Shown here: piece by piece, positions 40,717 through 52,623 of the stretch
Layout of the letters: each line of letters begins with the position of its first letter
Position numbering within the stretch: position 1 is the first letter of the stretch
Assembly (NCBI GenBank): GCA_009829735.1
Contig: CM020618.1
Span: forward strand, 35,502,894-35,566,893
Length of the DNA: 64,000 bases
Direction: 5' to 3'
Source: Pyropia yezoensis
Lineage: Eukaryota; Rhodophyta; Bangiophyceae; Bangiales; Bangiaceae
Position numbers and translations under genes: made by a program
The notes under the pieces: generated by a model
Database searches by the model: none
Seen by the model: only the letters and a program-made list of their open reading frames with translations
Told to the model about the DNA's origin: nothing

Positions 40717-41856
40717 ATGTCGGACCCCCAGGTACCCGGGGGCGAGGACGACCTCCTGCTTGAGGAGGAGAAAGAGGTGATGGTGGACGACGTTCCCGTC
40801 TCTGCCACCGCCGCCGAGTGCTTCTTGGCGAGCTCGTCGGAGGACGAGGACGACCGGGTGACCGTTCGTGTGGCCCCGGACGGCGCGCCGGGCGGGTTGT
40901 CGTCCGTGTGTAGCGGCACGACGGCTCCGTCGGGTGGCGGACAACCGCGTGCAGCGGTGGCTTCTACCGCTACTCCTCCGGCGGCCCGGATGGTTTCTGT
41001 CGCCGGTGCCGGCGTGGCTCTACCTCAAGATGGTGTCGCCGGCGTGGCGGATGGTGGTGGCCGCGTCCCGGCTGGTACGGCGGGTCAAGACGGCGCGGGT
41101 GCCCGCCCGGTTGGTGTGTCCGCTGCTGCGGGTAACGGGTCTACCCGTGCTGCCCCCGTGGTACCCCCGTCGGGTCCGGGTGGCGGCGTCGCTCTGCCCG
41201 CGGTGCCGCGGACGCGTGATGGTCAAGAGGTATCTACCCCGATGGCAGTGGACTCCGGGAGTTACTCCGGGCGAGCGCCCGCCCTTCTTCTTCCTCCTCG
41301 GCCTCGGGCACCGCCGGCAACGGCCCCTGTGCCGGTGGGGCATCCCCCGGCTCCCCCGATTCTTCCTGGTCCTGCCCGGGTTGCCCCGTTGGGTGGCGGC
41401 GTCGCCGTGGCGGCGGGTCAACCCGCCATGTCGATGTCCGACTTGGTGGCTCGGGTTCGAGGCCTCACTGTGCAAGAGTCAATGGAGTCCGATGGGCGGA
41501 TGCGGGTGGACTTCCACCCGCCGCATCCCCGTGGAGAGTCTTCCCGGCGCGTCAAGGTGGACCCGAGTTGGGAGCGGGAGTTGGTGCGGCTGGTCAACCA
41601 GCCGAACGCGGTGCGAGTGGAACACCATTGGGTCCTGAGTCAGCCGGACGACCGGCATGCGCAGCTCTGGCGCACCCGGGTGGGACGGGGTGAGGTCTAC
41701 CTCGACCCCGCCTTCTGGGTGTGCGACCTGATTGCCCCCGCGTTGCCGCGGGAGGTTGACTACCCGGCTAGTGCTCGGGGGATTGCGGCGGCGGCGGAGC
41801 CCGTTGCGCTTGGGGAGACGGTGGGCGATACCGGTCGGTATCCCGACTTTGATTAA
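40717..41856 (+). CDS. Antisense ORF A of element II
   Basis: 379 residues opposite to gag-pol, homologous to 19,150-20,415 of element I over the acidic start (MSDPQVPGGEDDLLLEEEKE), the Pro/Ala-rich middle and the conserved C-terminal block (LVRLVNQPNAVRVEHHWVLS). Conservation of this ORF between two diverged copies, while pol and gag also persist, suggests selection on it. Function unknown. Confidence 0.7.
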   Translation: MSDPQVPGGEDDLLLEEEKEVMVDDVPVSATAAECFLASSSEDEDDRVTVRVAPDGAPGGLSSVCSGTTAPSGGGQPRAAVASTATPPAARMVSVAGAGVALPQDGVAGVADGGGRVPAGTAGQDGAGARPVGVSAAAGNGSTRAAPVVPPSGPGGGVALPAVPRTRDGQEVSTPMAVDSGSYSGRAPALLLPPRPRAPPATAPVPVGHPPAPPILPGPARVAPLGGGVAVAAGQPAMSMSDLVARVRGLTVQESMESDGRMRVDFHPPHPRGESSRRVKVDPSWERELVRLVNQPNAVRVEHHWVLSQPDDRHAQLWRTRVGRGEVYLDPAFWVCDLIAPALPREVDYPASARGIAAAAEPVALGETVGDTGRYPDFD

Positions 41857-42114
41857 TACCCGGGGGTATCCCCGTATCTGTCGTTGACGGCTCCCTACCC
41901 GCCTATGGCGGTGTTGAAGTCGGCGTCGAGCTGGCGACGTAACCATGGTGTCATGGCGGATGCGTTCCGCACCGATATAACGTGTGCGTTGCAGACCGGC
42001 AATGTTCGTGCACCGGTATACACTCCCGTGCGCCCGCCTCTATAGCAGGAGGGGTGGGAACCCGCCCCTGCTTTCCGGTTTGACACCGGTCCCTGTCTCC
42101 GATACTTCGGGAGT

Positions 42115-43086
42115 GTGTTGGCCTCCCGGCCGGTCCACCCGTTGCCGGGTACCTTTACCCTTGAGGTTACCCTCGGGCAGGCTTCCTCCTTCTTGCTGTC
42201 CGTCCGCCGGCAGGGGCGCCTGTTTCATCTTCCGACGGGTGTCCGTCGGCACATCGCGCAGTTGGGCGTAGACCTGATAGCTGCAAAGACCGGGTTGGCC
42301 CGGGAGGTCGAGGCCCTGCTGGCTGTTCACGATGCCGTGAACTGGGCTGGGGTACTAGCCCTTCCCCCGTACCGGGACCCGCAGGCTGGGGCTACCCCCT
42401 TGCCTCGTCACTCGTTGCGCTTCCGGCGTACTCAGCCGGGTGAGCCCAATTGCCATGGGTGGGCGTCCACCGAGGCCGTTCCTGACCTGGGTATTCCCAT
42501 GGTTATCCATGACCCTCTTCAGGTCCTTGCTCCGTGGTTCGGTAACCCGATGCCGGCGGCGGTTGGCCGTCGTCCCCGAGAGTGGGGCTCTGCGGGTGGG
42601 GAGCGTGAGGTGTCCCGTCGTCGGGCGGAGCCCCGCCGGGGTTACGGTGGAGCCCCTTCAGTGGGGTCCTACCGGGCCTCATATCAGGCGCCACCGGCTC
42701 CGGTGGTAGCCGTGTCGGCTCCTGTGGCTCCTCTGGCTGCGCCAGTGTCACCTCCCGCCCCTGTTCTGCATGACGGGGGTCCCCGTCTCTGGTATGAGGG
42801 CGTTGACGCCCTTGTTGCCCGCGAGATGCGGGAGGGTCTCTCTGTTCGCTGGGGGGATATCCCCCCAGGTGCTGCGCTGGTTGGGTCAGCGCGTTGCTTC
42901 GGTGGTGTGCTTGACCGCCTTCAGAAAGCTCTGGAGGACGTGGAGGCTGGCCGCAGCACCCTCGTTCAGCTATGCACCGAGGTAACTCGGGTGGTTGACA
43001 GTCGTGAGATAGCCGACCGGTGGAGCACGGAGGTATACGCGCTTACGCGTGAGTGGCCTCCCTCGGGCAGTGGGTCTACCCACTGA
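42115..43086 (+). CDS. Antisense ORF B of element II
   Basis: 323 residues opposite to gag-pol with a non-ATG first codon, so the true start or an upstream exon is unresolved. N-terminal block TFTLEVTLGQASSFLLSVRR, Pro/Ala-rich linker, then a C-terminal domain (GGPRLWYEGVDALVAREMRE, then VLDRLQKALEDVEAGRSTLV, ADRWSTEVYAL). That last part resembles the end of the second antisense ORF of element IV (GGP..., VLNNVVDRVF, QWSETF), tentatively. Confidence 0.6.
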   Translation: MLASRPVHPLPGTFTLEVTLGQASSFLLSVRRQGRLFHLPTGVRRHIAQLGVDLIAAKTGLAREVEALLAVHDAVNWAGVLALPPYRDPQAGATPLPRHSLRFRRTQPGEPNCHGWASTEAVPDLGIPMVIHDPLQVLAPWFGNPMPAAVGRRPREWGSAGGEREVSRRRAEPRRGYGGAPSVGSYRASYQAPPAPVVAVSAPVAPLAAPVSPPAPVLHDGGPRLWYEGVDALVAREMREGLSVRWGDIPPGAALVGSARCFGGVLDRLQKALEDVEAGRSTLVQLCTEVTRVVDSREIADRWSTEVYALTREWPPSGSGSTH

Positions 43087-43397
43087 GGAGCGCTATTGTT
43101 AGTGCGGGAGAGGGCCCCGGTGACCCTTATGGTGGCCGGGTAGTAGTGAGGATAAACTCATCCCCTTTGGGGGCATTGCTTGTGTCTGTTTGCTGCCCTG
43201 GGGAGTACTCCTTCTGGCTCAGTGGTGCCTTGCCTCCCGCCCAACTTCTTCCGGTTGGTTCATGCTTGGGGAGGTCATCCTCCCTCACTTTGTGTCTTGG
43301 CTTGGGGAGGTCATCCTCCCGTGTAAGCCCCGTAGTTACTTCGATATTATCGGAGTTAGCCTTTACCTTTAAGTTAACTAATTAAGGTTCAGGTTTT

Positions 43398-43490
43398 ACT
43401 TAGTTACCTAAGCTTGACTCTACTTAGTTACCTAAGCTTGGTTCGACTTAGAAACCTAAGTCTGATTTGACTTAGAAACCTAACTCTGCC
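43398..43490. repeat. 24-bp tandem repeat, four copies
   Basis: Units begin at 43,398, 43,422, 43,446 and 43,470 with the core ACTTAG(TT/AA)ACCTAA. Not expanded in element I. Confidence 0.9.
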
Positions 43491-43563
43491 GTAACCATGT
43501 CACACCCTACTTAGTAGGACTAAGCCCTACCCCCAACAGCCGAAGTCGGTGTCGGTTGGGTTG

Positions 43564-46500
43564 TTACAGTAGGCGTCGTCGCCTCATGTAAGGCATGAGT
43601 AGTTGGCGGGGTATATTCGCCGCCTGTTCCCAGGTAGGTGAGTCGTATCCGACCCACATAACCTTGACGCACAAGGGTCCTGGTAGGTCTGGGTCGGTGT
43701 GTCCGACCACGCTCTCTTCTTGGTATGGGATTCCATCCGGTCCCACCGGGTCATCTGACCGGTGGGTTGTAAGAGCTTCATGTAGCAACCCAGCCGGTAC
43801 CGGCTGAGGCTGTTCCGGCTTCGGAGCTGGTGTGACATCATTCACACTGATGCGTTGGATCTCCGTATCGGAGTGCAGGATAACAGAGTGGTCATCTCTG
43901 TGGAGAATCTGGTACGGTCCCTTGACCGGTTGCATGAGCTTGTTCCTTCGGAACTTCTGGTGTCTGATGTAGACCCAGTCACCTGTCATCAGGGTAGCGT
44001 TACGCACCCGTAGCCGGGCGTCGAAGTTCTTCTTGTATCCAAGTTGTGTTCTGTCAAGGGCACCCTTGAGCTTCGGTATCATCCATGATAGCTTGGACAA
44101 CCAAGCTAGGTGTATACGTTCGGCCGGTCGGCCTTTCGGTGTATCATACCGAGTGCACCTGCCTGACGGCAGCGTCAGGTTACCGACGCCTAAGGGCATG
44201 ACCCACTCCAGTGGGGCAATGTTTGTGCTCCGATGTGGCCTGGCATTGTATGCCAGGGTGAGTACGGACAGAAGCCTGTCCCAAGTGTTCGTGTGCTCGG
44301 CCACGTAGCACTGTAGCATCTTAACGATGGTGCGGTTGAACCGCTCCACCTGCCCGTTGGTTTGTGGGTGGTAGTCGGATGCCCGACGGGGTTCGATACC
44401 GAACATCCCCAGGACCTTAGTGCAGAATGCTGACGTAAGGTTTGCTCCGTTGTCGGAGAGGAGTTGCTTCATGACTCCGTATGCACTGATCCAGTGGTCA
44501 ACCACTGCGTTCATGATGGTGTATGCCGTATCATTTGGGATGGCTGCCGCTCGTGACAGCTTAGTGAAGCGTTCAGACATGACCAGGATGTACCTGTTCC
44601 CTTCTTCCGTTACCGGAAGTGGCCCGAGTATGTCGATCGCGACCTGCTCGTTGGGCCCATCAGGTGGGGGAACAGTTTCATAGCGGATGCCCGCCTAAGA
44701 AGACTCATACGATTCCGTGCACACGGGTGGCATCCCCGCACGTGGTCGACCACGTCGACGGCCATTGCTGGCCAGTAGAAGAACCTTCGCATTGCTGCGA
44801 ACATACGTGAACCCCCCGGGTGTCCGGCTGTGGGGTTCTCGGATTCTCGTTCCATGACGGCTTGCCGTAAGGACACGGGAACCACGACTTGATGCCGTCC
44901 ATCGGCGCGTGCCCGCCGGTATATGAGTCCGTCTTCATTCTCGGAGAAGATGCCGGCCGTACCGGCCAGGAGGTTAGCGCGATGGCGTCTACAGTCGTCG
45001 TCATTGGCTTGTGCCTCGCGGAAGTCCGCGAGGGTCAATGGGCATGCTCACTGTGCCATGGTATGGTCAACCATACCTTGGGTAGCGTTACCCACCATGC
45101 AGACCGGTACCACCGGGATGTCCTCGTCCACCGGGCGGGTATCCCCGCTCGGGGTGTCGAGTCGAGACAACGCGTCTCCGAGATGGTGGGTTGACCCAGC
45201 CTTGTACACGGTACGGTAGTCGTGCTCGGCCATCTTTAGCCTCCATCGGGTTAGCCTCCCATGGCTATCGGAATCCTTGTCACCAAGGTTGAGGAGCCAT
45301 CGTAGGGGTTCGTGGTCGGACCTCACGATGAACCTGGAGCCCTCCAGGTATGGACGGAGCAGTTGCACTGCCCATATAACTCCGAGGCACTCACGCTCGG
45401 TGGCACTATAGTTACGCTCAGCCGGGTTGAGTGTCCGGCTGAAGTACCCTACCGGACTTAGGTCCGGGATAACGTTATCGGTACCGATCAACGTCTCTCC
45501 CTGCAACATGGTGCACCCCACTTGTGTATCACATGCATCGACATCGATGACGAAGGTCCCCCGTCTATGCGGCAACGCAAGCACGGGTGTGGCTAGCAGA
45601 GCTTGCTTGAGCAGCTCGAATGCCTCTCCCTCGCTGGGCGAGGGAGGTTGGAGTACCTTTGGCAAGGCGCTGCTCGTCAGAACCGTTAACGGTTTGGCTA
45701 TACGAGCGAAGTCCTTGACAAACCGTCGGTATGCGTTGCACATCCCCGGAAAGCTTTTCAGCTGTGTCTGGGTGGTCGGGTATCGCGCAATTCGGAGTGC
45801 CCGGGTATAAGCTTCGAGCACTCCCAGTTTACCTGGTGTGATCTGGTGACCCAGATACTCGACGGTCTGCTGGAAGAAGGCGCACTTCTTGAGGCGCAGG
45901 GTTACCCCGGCGTTCCGCAAGAGGGTGAGTACCTCGTCGACATGTTGCACATGGTCATCCATGTTACGCGAGAAGAAGATGACATCGTCCAGGTACACCA
46001 GGCAGTTACGCCACTTCACACCCGACAGTATAATGTCGATGGCCCGCTGGAATGTGGCGGGGGCGTTGGACAATCCGAAGGGCATCCTTAGGAACTCGTA
46101 CACTCCACTGTGACAGACGAATGCCGTCTTGGGGATATCCTCGTCCGCCACCGGGATCTGCCAGTATCCGGCATTGCAGTCGATAGTGGTAAACACTGTG
46201 GCCTCCCCCAGGGAGTCGATGCATTCATCCATCCTTGGTAAAGGGTAGGAGTCCTTCTTGGTAACCAAGTTGAGGCGTCGATAATCGATGCAGAACCGAG
46301 GAGTTTGATCCTTCTTCGGTACGATGACGACTGGGGCACCCCACTCCGACATCGAAGGTCGTATCACCTTCGCTTCGCTCATCCTCTTCACTTCTCCATC
46401 AACGATCTCTCGTTGCATAGGTCCCGCTCGGTGCGGTTGTGACCGGGCGGGTCGTGCGCCTGGTACCCGGTCTATACGATGTTGGGTTGCCCCAATGGTA

Positions 46501-47732
46501 CCCAAGGCTCCGCCTGTCCACATGACGTCATGCTTTCTTAACCTCCGTCGTACCCCTTCGGCTACCGAAGGGGGAAGGTGGTCGAGGTCAGCCTCGGCCA
46601 GTGCCTTCAAAGCTTCTTGGTCCTTCGGCGGAATATCCGCCGGTAATGATGGTCGACTAGGCTTCCCGTCATCGGGTTGCTGTCGCTCGGTGGTCTCGGC
46701 GACCGCCAGTACTTCAAGTGGTTCCACTTGACCTTCCTTGTCAGGGGTAGGGATATCTCCTTCGTAGAGCTCGGCAATCCCGAGGATAGTTCCCTTCGGG
46801 AGGGTGACTGCCTTACGGCGATAGTTCGCCATCACCAGAAGGGACGACCCTCCTGCTGGGAGGTCTACGATACCGTTGGCCATGGTCAACCCATGGCGCT
46901 TGTACGTCCGCAAGTTGGACCGGACTCTGCAGATGCCTGCGAGGTCGCAGTTAACGGGGAGGACTGTCTCCGACAACGGCTCAAAGCGAGTTCGCTCGGC
47001 TAACCGAAGTGCCTTCGGCTCGACGCTTGCGTACACCTCAGCCACGATAACGTGGCTCCCTTGTAGCGTCAGGTCCCTGACGATAGCCGTGTGTCCTCGC
47101 TTCGTCCCGTCAGCTTCTTGAAGCTCGACGGTCCTGCGGCCTGGCCGGATTGCATCAACGTGAACGTTGATGAAGGTGCACCCCAGTATGCAGGGCACCG
47201 ATAGGGTCTCACACACCAGGAAGTCGACTTCCGTGGTGAGTTCCCCGATGGTAACCCGCAGCGACATCGCTGCGGTCGCACGAATGAGACGACCATTCGC
47301 ATCCTTGATGGTGGGTCTCCGAGTCACTCTGACTCGCGGAAGCCACTTGTCCGGGAGGGTATCCTTCCGTATCAGGTTAGGTCCAGCCCCTGTATCCAGT
47401 ACAGGGTAGTACGATCGTGTCGACTGGGGGTCAACCCCCAGTGTGGCTGATACCTTCAAGTTCTCCAAGGTAAACAGCACGTGGCCTACACCGATATCCG
47501 GTGTAGCTCGGGCATCCTGAACAGGGCCCTTGTCTGGTTCCATGTGACGGGGCTTCCCGTCCTCTCCTCCCAACCTTGGAGGTTGGTCATCAATCCCCTG
47601 ACGCCGTGTCGTCGGGGCCGGAAGGTGTACCCGGGGGTTGATGCGGCGTCGGCTCAACCGCGCTCTCCGTGGGGCTTTCCCCGCGGTACTCCGGGGTGGC
47701 TTGCTTGGGTTACCCCAGCGCCCCCCGGTCAT
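43564..47732 (-). CDS. Element II pol region (PR-RT-RH-IN-chromodomain)
   Basis: Protease VLDTGAGPNLI (about 47.4 kb), RT FCIDYRRLNLVT and VYLDDVIFFSR (about 46.3-45.9 kb), RNase H VIDVDACDTQVG (about 45.55 kb), integrase with zinc finger (AGHPGGSRMF ... CHPCARNR), DDE core (DNGANLTSAF, NGQVERFNRT) and chromodomain VKVMWVGYDSPTWEQAANI (about 43.6-43.7 kb). Most of it is one 894-residue frame; about one break in the integrase half. Confidence 0.9.
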
Positions 47733-47740
47733 CCTTCCTC

Positions 47741-49930
47741 TTACTCGTTTCCCGCTCTTGGTAGGGTGCTGTCCGCCGGGACATCCGGCTGAGGAGGTGC
47801 CTCCTCGGCGGCCAGTACTCCACCTGGAGCTGGCTGCCTACCCGGTGCGGGTCCGGGGGCTCTGGCAGGATACCCCCCGGTGGATGCCTTGCGTTGCGCC
47901 GCTGCCCGCCGAGACTCCTCGGGGATGAGAGGGCAGGACGACACCCAGTGCTGTGGATCCCCACACAACATACATCGGGACGTGCCGGTCCCTCCTTGAG
48001 TTCGCATCGGGGTAGCCCCGTAGCTGCGGTTGCCTCCCTCGGGCGCCCAAGTGCCTGCTCCCTGGTAGGCCTTGGGTCCTTGGGTCAACCGGAACATGGA
48101 CTCCCCCAACCGGTTGGGTCGGCCCGCAATCTGCGGAGGTGCCTCCGTGCGCACCGCCCATGTTGGCAAGGGTTGGTGAGGGTTACCCGTCACCGGGGAG
48201 TACCCCGTAGTCCGTACATACGGGACGCGCCGTCCCGCTCCTTCGTTGACCTGGAACTGGGTTCCAGCCGGGGCGATGTACGCTACCGCACCATGCTCAT
48301 CAATCACCGGCGTCGCCGGTAGCAACAGGTGGCCCTGTTGGTCGACTAGAGGTTCATCCTCACCAATAGGGGGATGTTCGGTTGCCACCAGTACTGGTGC
48401 GGCCTTACGTTCCACCTTCTCTTGCCTCGGTACCGGGGTAAGACTGGGCTTGCCCCCCTCACCCTTGGGCTTCGGGGCCAAGGCACATTCCGGGTGTAGC
48501 ACCCGGTAGGCATCCCCTAGGGACTTGCGCATATGCATCAGTCGACTGAAGTTCGTCCGAGCCGTATTGGCTCCCCGTGCGGATATCCGCACGTAGTTGG
48601 GTACTCCTGCGAACAGGATGGCCCGTAGCTCCCCTTCTCCGAGGAGCTTTCCCAGCTCGTAGTCGAGCTCTTGGATCCGGCGTCCAAACATCTACTCAAC
48701 CTCCCAGGACTGGGCGGTGGCAGTGCGAAGGGCCCAATAGTGGTCTTCGCACTTGTCCTCACTGAGGTAGCTGCTAATCAGCTCCTTCAGTATACCACAG
48801 TAATCCATGGGGGTGGCTGCGACCCTCATTCCCGGTATCGGGGATGCCTGGCGGAGGATGCCTCGGACCCGTTCATCGACAAAGAACGGAAGGATCTCCA
48901 GTGCCAGCCCCTCGTTGACGAGTGCCTTGTCCGCGGCTGCCTTGAAGCTATTTAAGAAGCCAATGACTGCCAACGGGCGTCCGCTCGGTCCTCCGAACAT
49001 AGGGACTCCCTTCATGAGGGTCTGCATAGAGCGGATCGCTCGGTGCGACGTATTACGCATCGATTCCGATACGGTGGTCGAGCGGTCCTCCAAACGATAA
49101 CGTTCCGGAGTAAGAACCGACCGGAAGACCTCGTTGACGATCTCCGTGTCAGCTTCCTGGTCATCCAGTCGCTTAGCCAGTTGATGAGCAAACTCATCGG
49201 ACTCCATCCGCTTCAGTAGGCTCGCAGTTAACTGCGCGGTCATAGCTTCCACCACTGAAGAGGGTACTTCAGGCGTCGGCACCTCGGGAACCCGAGTTGC
49301 CTGGCCTCCTTCGTCGTGGGGATACTGTGAGAGGGTACCCCCTCCCCCAATAACCGACTCTCCACCGGCGTAAGTATCCGCCGGGTCGTGTCCGCGGAGT
49401 CCGCTTCGGGCGCTCCGAGCGTATCGCTCCGTGTGACTCCGTTCCAACTCTGCCGACGAGTCGGATCCATACCCCATTGTGTCCGGGGGTTGTCCAGGAG
49501 TAGCAACACCGGGGTTGACCCTGGTGGACTCCGAAAGTAGTCCGGCCGGTTCGAACCGTACCGGTGTGGGAGGAACACGACGGGGTCCCGTCGTGTGGCG
49601 TGTTGACATCAACACTGCCATTGCGTCCTCCGTCCGCTCTTGACGAGCGTCGAGTCCGGAAAACCGGGCCTCGATGCGGGCCAATGATGCCATCAGGGAA
49701 TCCCCTGGTGAAGGAGGCGGCGGAGTGAGGTCGGTCGATGACAGTTGAGGCGGGCCCCCGCCTCCTGCCGTCCGAGCCGTGCCAAACGTCGATCCGGCAC
49801 CGGAAAGCATTGGCGTCTCATTGTTGTCGATCGGGTTCCCGATCCCGGTTCCCGTAGTCACCTCCGGAGTCGGCGTCGACGCCGATCCGTCACCTTGAAC
49901 GTTCCCCGTCTCTTGGGTAGCCATAGTCAC
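47741..49930 (-). CDS. Element II gag region
   Basis: Two consecutive ORFs (49,930-48,692 and 48,691-47,741), the same arrangement as in element I. The first holds a Pro-rich leader and capsid-like helices; the second opens MFGRRIQELDYELGKLLGEG and has a CCHC zinc knuckle (CMLCGDPQHWVSSC). Binds and packages element RNA. Confidence 0.8.
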
Positions 49931-50130
49931 AATCAGTCAACCGACGTAACAATCACCACGAATAAGAGAGCGAGGGGGTAGATTGGGGAGAGTAACAGTA
50001 GATCACAGTCACAGGTAAAAGCTCAACAAAATCGATCAGGTCGCAACACCACGAGTACAAGAAAAGGACCGGATCCCTATCCGTGTGCCAGGGCCGAAGA
50101 CGGCGTCACCACAAAGGTGACGGAAACCCG

Positions 50131-50148
50131 TCCCCTGCTGCTCCACCA
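50131..50148 (-). other. Primer-binding site of element II
   Basis: The same 18 bases as in elements I, III and the TRIM, one base from LTR E. Confidence 0.9.
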
Positions 50149-50149
50149 A

Positions 50150-50512
50150 TGCAGCACAATAGGAATCCGTCGCACGTCCACTCTCAGGGAACACTCACCA
50201 AGGGGGATCGGCACCAACGTCACCGGGAGGCCAAGGTTGCTGTCCTTGGAGCGCAAGCCACGGGACCAAGATGGGAGCCCAAATGGGAGGGGTTTGTTGT
50301 TCTGCCTTGGCCGGCGGTGGATTCGCCGCCGGCCCCCTCGTTATAAACCCTCGGAGACACTACTAACTACCCTCCACCCCAAGATGCAAGTCCCCCTGGT
50401 CATACGTATCTTAAAGATACCGTGACCAGTCCGGACTATGAAATTGAAAGCCAAGGATTAGAAGTAGCCCCCCTAATATTAGGGTCACAATAGGGACAAC
50501 CATATTACTACA
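50150..50512 (-). repeat. LTR E (5' LTR of element II)
   Basis: 363 bp, ends in ATATTACTACA like LTR D; target duplication CGCCC follows at 50,513-50,517. Confidence 0.95.
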
Positions 50513-50517
50513 CGCCC

Positions 50518-51006
50518 CTGGCGTTGCTGCCAAAAAGTTGTCGACGTAGCCCAGCACGCGAGACCTGGCCGCGCACAGCGCTGCAAGGACGGGGCCGAAA
50601 AGCTTCGTCCACTCTACGGCGCGAGGGGCAGCCCACAGGCCAGGCACTGCGGCTCGTACAGCTTGGGGCCCACGCGGAACACGAGGTATGGGCGGACTTC
50701 CTTGTGTAGCGGCATGTGATGGTAGGCGCTCTTGATGTCCCACGACACGAAGTGCTCGCCGAGCATCAGCTCCATGGCGAACGCCGCCAGCGACTCGTAC
50801 CGAAAGGGGCCCTTGGGAAGGTGGGAGTTGATGTACCGGTAGTTGATGACCAGGCGGGGCTTGTCGGGCAGGTTGGAGACAAACGCGTCGGTCACCCAGG
50901 GGGCTCGGCGCGCCTCCTCCCGTGATGGCTCCCGCACGGTCCCCAGGTGCGTCATCTCGCCGGTCTTGGTGTCCCCGCCCAGGCCTCCCAAAGGGGGGGT
51001 AGTGGC
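50518..51006 (-). CDS. DIRS reverse transcriptase segment
   Basis: DIRS-type RT palm and fingers: KPRLVINYRYINSHLPKG, FVSWDIKSAYHHMPLH and, near the left edge, GYVDNFLA (the catalytic box). Bounded left by element II and right by the solo LTR, so it is one fragment of the DIRS polymerase. Some breaks. Confidence 0.8.
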
Positions 51007-51011
51007 AGTTG

Positions 51012-51374
51012 TGTAGCACAATAGGTATCCGTCGCACGTCCACTCTCAGGGAACACTCATTACGGGGGATCGGCACCAACGTCACCGGAAGGCCAAGGTT
51101 GCTGTCCTTGGAGCGCAAGCCACGGGACCAAGATGGGAGCCCAAATGGGAGGGGTTTGTTGTTCTGCCTTGGCCGGCGGTGGATTCGCCGCCGGCCCCCT
51201 CGTTATAAACCCTCGGAGACACTACTAACTACCCTCCACCCCAAGATGCAAGTCCCCCTGGTCATACGTAACTTATGAATACCGTGACCAGTACGGGCTC
51301 TCAAATTGAAAGCCAAGGATTAGAAGTAGCCCCCCTAATATTAGGGTCACAATACGGACAACCATATTGCTACA
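51012..51374 (-). repeat. LTR F (solo LTR)
   Basis: 363 bp of the element I/II family with an exact 5-bp target duplication AGTTG on both sides (51,007-51,011 and 51,375-51,379). A full element once inserted here and collapsed by LTR-LTR recombination. Confidence 0.95.
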
Positions 51375-51379
51375 AGTTG

Positions 51380-51889
51380 TCGCGCTCTGTACGGGGCGGG
51401 ACGTGCGAGCCAGGGCAGCTTCAAGCCGTACTTGATGGTATTGACCACCCACGGGGAGGCGCCCGCGGCGACCCAGCGCGGCAACGGTCGCCGCAGACGA
51501 GCTCTTGGGGAGAGGGGTGGCGACGGACGCGTCCCGGTGGTATCCCGCGTACGCAGGTGCATCGGCGGCCGATTTCGAGTGCGGACCTTGGGGGGGGCAG
51601 ACGACTGGCCAGGTCCGGAAACAAGCCCCCCCGACCTTAAGGGCCGTGCCCCCCGTGTGCGGTCGGCCACACGAGGGGGCGCCGCGCCGCCGAGCGGCGC
51701 GGCTAGGCTCGGGCCGGCGCTGTAAGGATTTGCCCCTTGAATCCCCACCCGGAACCGAGGGGATATAGACTGGGACCTCTCCTTACATGTCTGGAACCGA
51801 TGACTCCCCCCAAGACACACCAATTCCCCACTACCCTGGGCGACACCACGCTGTATCCCTGACATTCTGCGGACGTCGGCCGACCGCAC
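51380..51889 (-). CDS. DIRS upstream RT-proximal region
   Basis: Contains WVVNTIKYGLKLPWLARPAP near 51,380-51,450, typical of the segment just N-terminal to DIRS RT, preceded by low-complexity sequence. Degraded. Confidence 0.55.
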
Positions 51890-52623
51890 GAAAACCGCCG
51901 TCAGCGCACGGTCGGAACCGTGTCATGGACGTCGAAACTCGACAACGAGGAGCGAGTGACATCGTCGACCAACCACGGGCGGACATCCCCGTCTGTGCTG
52001 CCTGAATTTTATTCTCTGCGCTGCTTGAAAGCTGGCATCAAGGACCAGTCACATATTTTACCGACACTGAGGACACCACACATCCTCGCTGGCGGCTGAG
52101 TGCGATATGACTGGCTCGCCGGCTTTTGGATTGATTGAATTCGGCCAGCTGGTTGGTGACTGGCTGGCCGGTCAATGGATTGATTGCATTTGGCCTTGCT
52201 GGCCCTTACAGCCGGTCGGACCTTCTGGCCGACAGGCGTTTGGAGCCGGCTGGTGGGGCGCGCTGGGCGCCACCCACGGGACCCCCTTCGTTTCGGGCAA
52301 ACTGGGGCTGCACTCCTTTAGTGCGCACGCCCGCCCATGCTTTGTTCTGAGAGACATGCTTTGCTTTTGGACCGTTCTGTGGCTACCGGCAGTCCGATGG
52401 GGAAACGCATGCTTTGGGGCGCCTCGGGTGCCCCGACGCGAGTATATAGTGTGTGGGTGTCGTCGCCACCGGGGGAGACGAAAGGGGCAACCACAGACAC
52501 AGACCAAAGACACTGTTTACCTTTTGTACCCTCGATCCCCACCGACGTCGCGCCCATCTTCTTCCCCAGACCCATCCCCGTCGAGACCACCGTCCCCTTC
52601 CCCGTGCCCCGCCGCCCTATTGG
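51890..52623. other. DIRS spacer between gag and RT
   Basis: No conserved protein. At about 52,100-52,200 an imperfect direct repeat (GGATTGATTGAATTCGGCC-like, about 51 bp apart) with many GGCTGGCC motifs. A TATATA-like site sits at about 52,443. Confidence 0.45.

Larger units (their letters stand above)
39769..50512 (-). mobile_element. Ty3/gypsy element II (chromovirus-like), inserted in the DIRS RT
   Basis: 10,744 bp, LTRs of 363 bp differing at about six positions (about 1.7%), exact target duplication CGCCC (39,764-39,768 and 50,513-50,517). Gag-pol is on the minus strand with the right LTR as 5' LTR. The best-preserved member of this family here, with only about two or three breaks. 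Two antisense ORFs lie between pol and the left LTR. It interrupts the DIRS RT close to its catalytic YVDN motif. Confidence 0.95.
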
